The position numbers and the translations under genes were made by a program. Below, one piece after another: positions 57,845-64,000 of a DNA stretch of 64,000 nucleotides (its first letter is position 1; each line of letters opens with the position of its first letter). Origin of the DNA: Petaurus breviceps papuanus (Eukaryota; Chordata; Mammalia; Diprotodontia; Petauridae); assembly GCA_028583685.1 (NCBI GenBank), contig JAMXIF010000086.1:16232312-16296311 (forward strand). Reading direction: 5' to 3'. A model generated the notes under the pieces. The model was not told the DNA's origin. It searched no databases and was given only the letters and a program-made list of their open reading frames with translations.

Positions 57845-60571
57845 GTGAGTGAATATTACAGTCAAATCTTTACACCTTTCCTCCAACTTTCAGCCTCAGG
57901 TAACCTGCCTCTCTATTGCATTCCCCCCCACCCCCTTTTTTTTCTGTCTTTGTAAAGATCAGTTTGCTTTTTCTTCCTCTGAGACTGCAGACAGTACATG
58001 GGAGAATCCCCAGTGGCCATTCCTATCCACTGGATTTCCCTAGACTGCTTTCTTCCTCCCTGGACCCCTGAGAATACTCTATTCTTGGGCGGTTCAGGAC
58101 GTTCTGGCTGGGTCTTGGAGGGTCGGAGACTCTGGAGGTTGGTTATAGGACATCAGAAGATGTCGCTTCCCTCCCTCCGTCCTTACCTCTGCTGTCCTGC
58201 AAAGAGGACCTTCCAGATATTCGTTTCTATTCTCACCCCACCACCACCCGGAAATTTTCCCGGCGGCCCACTAGTGTGGTCTCCAGTTGTCTCTGTTCTT
58301 TTCCAGCTGCGGGAGGTTGCAGAAGCCGACCCTTTCTTGTTCTTCAGCACTGACCTGAAGCGGGAGCTGTCCGAGGAACAGCTCTATCGCCGCTCCCTGA
58401 GTGAGTATCTTCAGTTTCACAGCCCGGACGACCTGAACTGCCCAGGGCATATGGAAAGTTGAGGCTGTGTCTGTGCTGGGGGCAAACGGAACGATCGGGA
58501 AGTCAGACAAAAAAAGATAGAAGGGAGAAAGCCAGGAGATGTGTCATTCTTTAGAGTTTTTTGATGCAACCTAGGAGGGAAAGCTCTCTGGAGCTTGGGT
58601 TGGAGAAGGGCAGGACCAATGGGCTGGGAATGAGGGAAACCAGGGATGCGCCCCTGTTGGGAGCTGTGAGCTCCGTGCAGGAAGGAGAGTAGGAAATAGA
58701 GAGAGGTCGCAAGGAAGGGGGCTGACTGAGGTTTGGGGCTGGAGGGAAGGAGTCTCCAGCTCAGATCTTAGTCGCCGTGTTGCCGGACTATTGACACCCT
58801 GACTACTGCCCGACGCCCACCACCCTTCCGTCCCCTCCAGGATGCATAGACATGCTGAGCATCGAGGGACAGTTCACCTTCACCGCGGAGCAGCCCCAGC
58901 TGCACTGCGCCGCCTTCTTCATCGGGGAGCCGGAGGAAGTCATCTCCATCCAGTACGACCTGGTCAGCATTGACTGTCAAGGAGGAGACTTTCTGAAGGT
59001 GAGAAGGAGGACCCTATATCCAGCGCCTGCTCTCGCCCACCCCTGAGTTACTACAGATGGAAGGCGGGGCATGAGGGGAAATGGTCATTACGGAGAATGG
59101 GGCTGGGTTGGGGGGACACAAGGTGTCTAGAAGCAGTCAGGGACACCCCCCCATCTGTCCTGGTTTTCTTAGTTCTCCCCACCACGACCACCAACTCCAG
59201 AGAGTTTTCTGTCCTTCCTTCGTGTCCTTTTTTTTTTTGCAATATACAGCCCCTAGTCTCCTGATCTTTGGGATTGTCTAAGTAGACTTTGTGTGTATAG
59301 TTCCGGGAACAAAGCCTGGTGTTCCTAGTCAAGGGCTGTGAGTGTCCTAGGGGTGGGACAGCAATGGAAGGGTACCCCCAGACTAGTAGCCAAATGCCTG
59401 TAAGTTAAGGGCAGCCTGAGGACAGCTCAGAAAGATCCAAGTGCCCTCCCAGGGAAGAATGGAGCTCATAGAGATCATATCACCATAGATTTAAAGATGC
59501 AAGAGATTTAGTACAACCTCGGCCTTTTATAAGGTAGGAAATTGAGGTCCAGAGATTTTGTAACTTGAGTAAGGTGCCATAGGTAGTAAGAATCAGAATT
59601 TCAATCCAGGTTCTCTGACTCCAAATCCAGCATCTGAACACTTCTTTCCTTTGGTGCTGGGACACAAGTCTTTACTCTCTGAAACTGATCTGGAGGAAGG
59701 TGAGATTAGTAAGTACATTAGCACTTTGGCAGGAATCTGAAGAAAGGGGTGGGCCTGGTAAAAGAGAATCCCCCTTGAGCCCCTTAAATATTGGGAGAAA
59801 TATTCTTAACAGGTTAGCTGAAAGTGGATGCTCTCTGTCCAATTAAAATAATTATGATTAAAACAATGAAAGTGGAAATGTTTTGGCATCTGTCAAAAAC
59901 AACAGAATTGCCTACTTTGGTGCTGTGATATTCAGTGGAGGGTATTTGCTCAGAGCTGAACTGGAAGCCTGTGGTGACTTGGACTGCTTCCCTACCTACC
60001 ACCAAGAAAATTAATAAGGGAAAGAAATATTTCTAAAATATTAAAGGATTATTGTATTTGGTGAAAATTTTATTATTTCCTATTGATGTTTCCTATCTCT
60101 GACCTCCACTGGTGTTCTTCTCTAGTGCCCCCTTATGGCCTGGTGGTGAACCTAGGCTCTCAAAAATTGTGCCTTTTGCGTCCCCCTGATGAAAAGATTT
60201 GTAGTATAGGCCTGGAAAATGTGCAGCTGACCACCTTGCTAAATGCATAGAGTTTAGATTTGTTTGTTTTTTAAGACTTCAGCAATTCATGTCTACTAAA
60301 GTATTGAAGAAAGAAAAGGTTCTCACTTACCTCCTCTGCAATTAAATCTTAGGTCTCAGAAGTAAAAGGGATTTCTAAATGCATGAGGAAAACCAACATA
60401 AATAACCATTTAGGGGCAAAGTTACTACTCCCAAAATTCACAACTTTCTACTAAGTATCCAAATTTCACCAGAGGGTGACTTGTGGAAAGCAACAAATGT
60501 GAAGATTTAATTATGAATTTCAGTAGCAAAAGTTATCTGTGTTTTCATTTATCCTTATGGTGACAATTATG

Positions 60572-60609
<38 letters not shown>

Positions 60610-63600
60610 TGAGTGTGTGTGTGTGTAGATTAAGGGGATTGATTGTAAGGAAGGAAAACAAATCACACAAAGCTAAATTATATTTAGAATAAATTGCAAT
60701 TTAGCTGGATGGTAGCAGGGAGGGGAGCATAAAATTATCAATTATCCAAAGGTTACATTTAAGATTAAATGGAATCTTTTCTGGAAAAGGGCAGATTCTT
60801 TCTTTTTCTCTTCCTTCCTTCCTTTGTACTTTCCTTTCTTCTTCTATTCCTTCCTTCTTGGATTTTCCCCCATTTAAAAAAAATCTATGTTTTGGGGTAC
60901 TGATGAAATCAATGGAATCAATCAACCAATAAACTTTCCATTTTTACATTTCTGAAGGTTTTTGATGGTTGGATTCTTAAAGGGGAGAAATTTCCCAGTT
61001 CCCAGGATCATCCTCTTCCCATGTCTGATCGGTACATAGATTTTTGTGAAAGTGGAAATACCAGAAGTTTTAGCTCATCACAGAATGTGGCTATGATCTT
61101 CTTCCGGATTCATGAGACAGGCAATGGATTTACAATAACCATAAAGAAAAACCCTAACCTCTTCCGTAAGTGCTTCCTTAATTTTTTTCAGTGAATAATC
61201 AGGCCTTTTGGTGAAAAACTATGCTTCAAAGAATTGTCTGACTGAGAATGCTCAGGAGATGTGACCTGAGGAAATCCTTTTTATAAACAAATATATCTGG
61301 AAATTTACTAATATAGGGTCTTTTGTTTTTATCATAAGGAAAACCAAGTCATGCTTTGTAAGTTGTGTGCCCAACATAGGGACAGTACACATAACTTCAT
61401 ATTCTTTTTTACTAGAGTTAAATTTAAATCTTTCTTGATAATACCATAGGCCTAATGACAAAAATGTTAAGCCTAAATCATGCTACTGTCTAGGATAATC
61501 TTGACAGAAATTGCCTACCCAATCAGTCACTGGGAAAATTTTTTTCCACTCAGAGTTGAAGGACAGCATCTTGTATAAGAGTATTTCATTTATTTGTTTG
61601 TGGTTTTCTGAACATTAACAATGCAATCTATTATACTGCTTATTGTAACTTGTAAATACTTATGGCCTTCTGCTACCCAAAATGGCAGGGAATTGGAATG
61701 TTCTCCTTAACTACATTTTCTGATTAAGTGAGGAGCATTCAAATTAGTCAAACAGCAGGTTGGTTCAATGAGATCAACTAATTTCTTCCATGATGTCTCC
61801 TTGGTAATGACAAATTCCATGGAATATGGGAATCTTCCTCATAGTTTTCTAGTTGATTTATTTGCTGCTTTTTTTTTAAAAGGCTATATTGAGTGAAAAT
61901 TATCTCTAATGGTTAAAAGCAATATAAAATTAAAGGAGAATGAAATATGTCTAGAAAGCTAACACAAGTAGAAAGCAGGATGCTAATCCTTGAAAAAAAA
62001 ATGATGGATGTTAAAAAATAAAGTTTCATTAGAAATATAGGAACTTGTGAATGGTTTTAGAAAATAGTGAGGCAATTAGAAAGTATTCGATAGAGATTTT
62101 AGCAATGAGAACTGGGTTGTCTCTGGATATCTCAGCTAACTGAACAGAGCCTGGATCTAGGCTGAGAGGTTAAAAAAAAGTTTCAGAAATTCCTGAGAAA
62201 TGAGAGCTAAGTGGATTATGAGAAGCAATGGAAGAGCCTTCTATGCTAGTCCCAAATCTAGCCATTAACATGTATCCTTGGATGACTTACTTACTCTCCA
62301 TAGACCTTAAGTGAAAAGCAGAAGTTTGGCTCATATGATCTTTAAGGTTCCTTCCAGATATAGCTATCTGGAAAAGGAAACTTCATCTAATCTTCAGTCC
62401 CACTCTCTCCTGCAGAGTAGATTTCATGGTACAAGTCTTTAGGTAGAAGGATAATCACTATGTCTAGCCCACTCTGTGACTCCTGGGTAGCATATTAGTA
62501 TGACTTTAGTCTTACTTAGTAGTACTTTAAAACATTTTTTTGTTGGTCTGAAGATTTTACATCATGCTTTGTAAACCCCAAATACTTCATACACATCAAT
62601 TATTATTATTCATTATTATGAAGTTGTTTTTATTATTCAGATCTTCAGCCTTCCTTCTTGAAAGAATATGTTCACCATAGCACTGGTATTTGGAGAATAC
62701 TACTTGTATAGAAAACTGGATTCTCAAAGGGACCAAATTCTCCACTTCCCAAGATCATCTGCTTCTTATGTCTATGGAAACTTCAGCATTCAATAACAAT
62801 TTGTAGGGATAGGTACCTGTGATTTATTGGCATAAGAAAGTCCCCATTTTGGCATATGAAATTCAACCAATGTAGTTCTCCACTTTCTTTGCAATTTATC
62901 AACTCAGAGAGTTATCTAGAGCATTGAAAAGTCAGGTATCTTGGGTCACATAACCATTAACTTTTACATGTGGAACCAGAAGCCAGGTCTTCCTGACTTG
63001 GAGACTTATTATATAACCACTAGACCATGATATCTCTTCTAAAGTTATTTATACAATTAATTGCTTGTATAATAGCAGGTTTTTAATATAAGCATTTTAA
63101 TTTATATTTTAATGTATAACATGTTAATTTATATGATTTATATTTTCTGTGTTTTATAAAACTGAACCTCTAAAACTATGCTTTGGAGACCTTGTTTCAA
63201 TTTGGGTTAGAAATGCCTTATCTAGGAAAGGAGAGAATTTGGAACGCAAAGATTTTTTAAAATGAAAGCCAAAATAAATAACTATTTTTTAAAAGCAGGA
63301 AATGCCTCATCTATCAGTCAATTAACCAACAAATATTTATTAATGTCCTACTATGTGCCAGACACTTAGCTAATCACAGTCTTTTCCCCTCAAGGAGCTC
63401 ACAATCTAATGGGAGCATGGCAACTTCCATTCTTGAGGAATTGTTTTCAACACCAAAGGGCCTTCCTAATATACTTTAAAGCTATTTTTGATATTCATAT
63501 CTTAGTCATTGTTGTTCAATCATTTCAGTTGTGTTCGAGTCTTCTTGAAACCACTTAGGGTTTTCTTAGCAAAGATACTGGAGTGGTTTCTCATTCCCTT

Positions 63601-64000
63601 CTCCAACTCAATTTACAAATGAGGAAACCGAGGCAAACAGGGTTAAGTGACTAGCCCAGGGTCACAGCTAGTAAGTGTCTGAGGCCAGATTTTAATTCAG
63701 GTCTTCCTGACTTCAGGCCTAGCACTCTGTCCTTTATGCCACCTAGCTGCCTACTGGGCCACAAATAGGAATGTTTGTTTACAGATTGGAGATAGTGTGT
63801 AAGGCTTTCCCACCTAAAACAGGGTCTTTAATTCTCCATAAAGGAACATACACAGCTTATAACTAATACAGCTGGGCTTTTTTTTGTCTCTTAACTGTTC
63901 TAAACAGCCTGCAATGTCATCTCTCAGACCCCCAATGGAAGGTTTACCATGGTGATTCCTCATCAGCACAGAAACTGCAGCTTCTCTATCATTTATCCAG
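57764..64000 (+). CDS. CRHBP: CRHBP, corticotropin-releasing hormone binding protein (exons 1-5, 3' end outside window)
   Basis: Secreted glycoprotein that binds CRH and urocortin and limits their access to CRH receptors (family knowledge). Exons 57764-57844, 58307-58400, 58841-58998, 60958-61165 and 63908-64000 join in frame to 211 residues. Residues 1 to about 23 form a signal peptide (MSPAFKLQCHFVLIFLAALR...). The mature part keeps cysteines 60, 81, 104, 141, 182 and 204, matching the first three disulfide pairs of the human protein as I recall it. It also keeps the sequon N203-C-S. The blocks CQGGDFLKVFDGWILKGEKF and CNVISQTPNG agree closely with human CRHBP; I estimate 80-85 percent identity from memory. 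The protein is one residue shorter than human between C141 and C182. The human protein is 322 residues, so about one third, including the last two disulfides, lies beyond the window. The start codon has A at -3 and no ATG between it and the TATA box. Confidence 0.96.
57845..58306 (+). other. CRHBP intron 1
   Basis: 462 bases, GT-AG. It holds C-rich and T-rich tracts near 57925-57950 and no repeat I can name. Confidence 0.85.
58307..58400 (+). CDS. CRHBP: CRHBP exon 2
   Basis: Encodes residues 28-58 plus the first base of the R59 codon. It is preceded by a pyrimidine tract and TTCCAG, and followed by GTGAGT (intron phase 1). This is the least conserved stretch: it reads LREVAEADPFLFFSTDLKRE where human, as I recall, has LREAADYDPFLLFSANLKRE. 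Intron 1 is only 462 bases. Confidence 0.94.
58841..58998 (+). CDS. CRHBP: CRHBP exon 3
   Basis: Completes R59 and encodes residues to K111. It contains C60, C81 and C104 and the block QFTFTAEQPQLHCAAFFI. It follows CCCTCCAG and ends at AAG before GTGAGA (intron phase 0). The exon is GC-richer than its surroundings. Intron 2 is 440 bases. Confidence 0.95.
58999..60957 (+). other. CRHBP intron 3
   Basis: About 2 kb, mostly single copy. It carries a MIR-type SINE remnant on the minus strand (about 59490-59645) and a GT microsatellite (60574-60626). It ends in a pyrimidine-rich tract before TGAAG. Confidence 0.85.
60574..60626. repeat. (GT)n microsatellite
   Basis: About 26 GT units with one interruption (GGTGAG near 60608), inside CRHBP intron 3. 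Confidence 0.95.
60958..61165 (+). CDS. CRHBP: CRHBP exon 4
   Basis: Encodes residues 112-180 plus one base of P181: VFDGWILKGEKFPSSQDHPL, then RYIDFCESG (C141), QNVAMIFFR and NGFTITIKKNPNLF. The acceptor is ATTTCTGAAG, the donor is GTAAGT, and the phase is 1. The loop after FCESG is one residue shorter than in human. A decayed copy of the first part of this exon lies 1.7 kb downstream in intron 4. Confidence 0.95.
62717..62830 (+). pseudogene. Decayed duplicate of CRHBP exon 4 inside intron 4
   Basis: 62717-62773 aligns without gaps to exon 4 positions 60970-61026, with about 45 of 57 bases identical. In the exon 4 frame it reads WILKGTKFSTSQDHLLLMS against WILKGEKFPSSQDHPLPMS, 13 of 19 residues the same. 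After roughly 33 unrelated bases, 62806-62830 again resembles the next exon segment (the GGTAC-AT-GATTT pattern). The bases before the match do not resemble the exon's acceptor and first codons, so I see no usable splice site. Best read as an old tandem duplication that lost function. Confidence 0.75.
63505..63755 (-). mobile_element. MAR1-type CORE-SINE
   Basis: The reverse complement runs from the tRNA-like head (complement of CCACCTAGCTGCC) to an RTE-like tail (complement of TTGTTGTTCAATCA). It lies in CRHBP intron 4. Confidence 0.8.
63908..64000 (+). CDS. CRHBP: CRHBP exon 5 (partial, runs off the window)
   Basis: Follows CTAAACAG. It completes P181 and encodes CNVISQTPNGRFTMV, then HQHRNCSFSIIYP, up to residue 211. 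C182 and C204 and the sequon N203-C-S are present. The window ends inside the exon. Intron 4 (61166-63907) is the longest intron seen here at 2.7 kb and is repeat-rich. Confidence 0.95.

Larger units (their letters stand above)
61166..63907 (+). other. CRHBP intron 4
   Basis: 2.7 kb. It contains MIR remnants near 62210-62375 (+) and 62930-63035 (-), the exon 4 relic at 62717-62830, an L2 3' end near 63310-63430 (-) and a MAR1 SINE at about 63505-63755 (-). The rest is AT-rich single-copy sequence. Confidence 0.8.

Noticed and set aside
57764-57955. Unspliced reading of CRHBP exon 1 into intron 1
   Set aside because: A consensus GTGAGT follows codon 27, and exon 2 continues the known protein.
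57998-58462. 154-codon frame spanning intron 1 and exon 2 of CRHBP
   Set aside because: A read-through of intron 1 in the exon 2 frame. The spliced exon 1-exon 2 join matches known CRHBP.
58840-59000. Antisense frame opposite exon 3
   Set aside because: A shadow of the GC-rich coding exon.

Overview
This window looks like marsupial nuclear DNA: AT-rich, almost entirely non-coding, and packed with interspersed repeats. The clade call rests on three repeat classes. First, there are many CORE-SINEs whose 3' tail resembles the end of RTE/Bov-B LINEs (the MAR1 type known from marsupials). Second, there are short tRNA-type SINEs ending in the CCCCAATTGC motif. Third, there are L1 pieces with the ORF1, inter-ORF and 3'-UTR sequences I associate with marsupial L1. 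I cannot name the species.

The only host gene I can support is at the right edge. CRHBP (corticotropin-releasing hormone binding protein) lies on the + strand from a TATA box at 57648. Five coding exons (57764-57844, 58307-58400, 58841-58998, 60958-61165, 63908-64000+) give the first 211 residues, and the rest lies beyond the window. All splice sites are GT-AG and the exons join in frame. Intron 4 holds what looks like a decayed duplicate of exon 4 near 62717-62830.

From 1 to about 57 kb I see no host protein-coding gene. 1-7.3 kb is a nested pile: an L2 split by a MIR-type SINE, itself split by an L1 whose 3' part is an unrelated polyadenylated mRNA end. 7.3-11 kb is mostly single copy, with a possible Y-box gene relic and three consecutive MIR-like SINEs. 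11.1-18.4 kb holds two adjoining minus-strand L1 derivatives, one carrying a nested L1 and a dimeric SINE and the other a half-L1-like deletion form. 18.4-34 kb mixes SINEs, L2 ends, one probable solo LTR, a local direct duplication (24.6 and 27.2 kb) and a 143-base purine tract. 34-47 kb holds MAR1 SINEs, a CR1/L3 fossil, L2 reverse transcriptase relics and an LTR-like block. 47-57 kb has an L1 3' end on the + strand, a palindromic mariner relic and a long L2 split by a solo LTR.

Coordinates of old repeats are read by eye and may be off by 10-30 bases. Family names come from remembered consensus sequences, not from a search. Statements about human CRHBP are also from memory.
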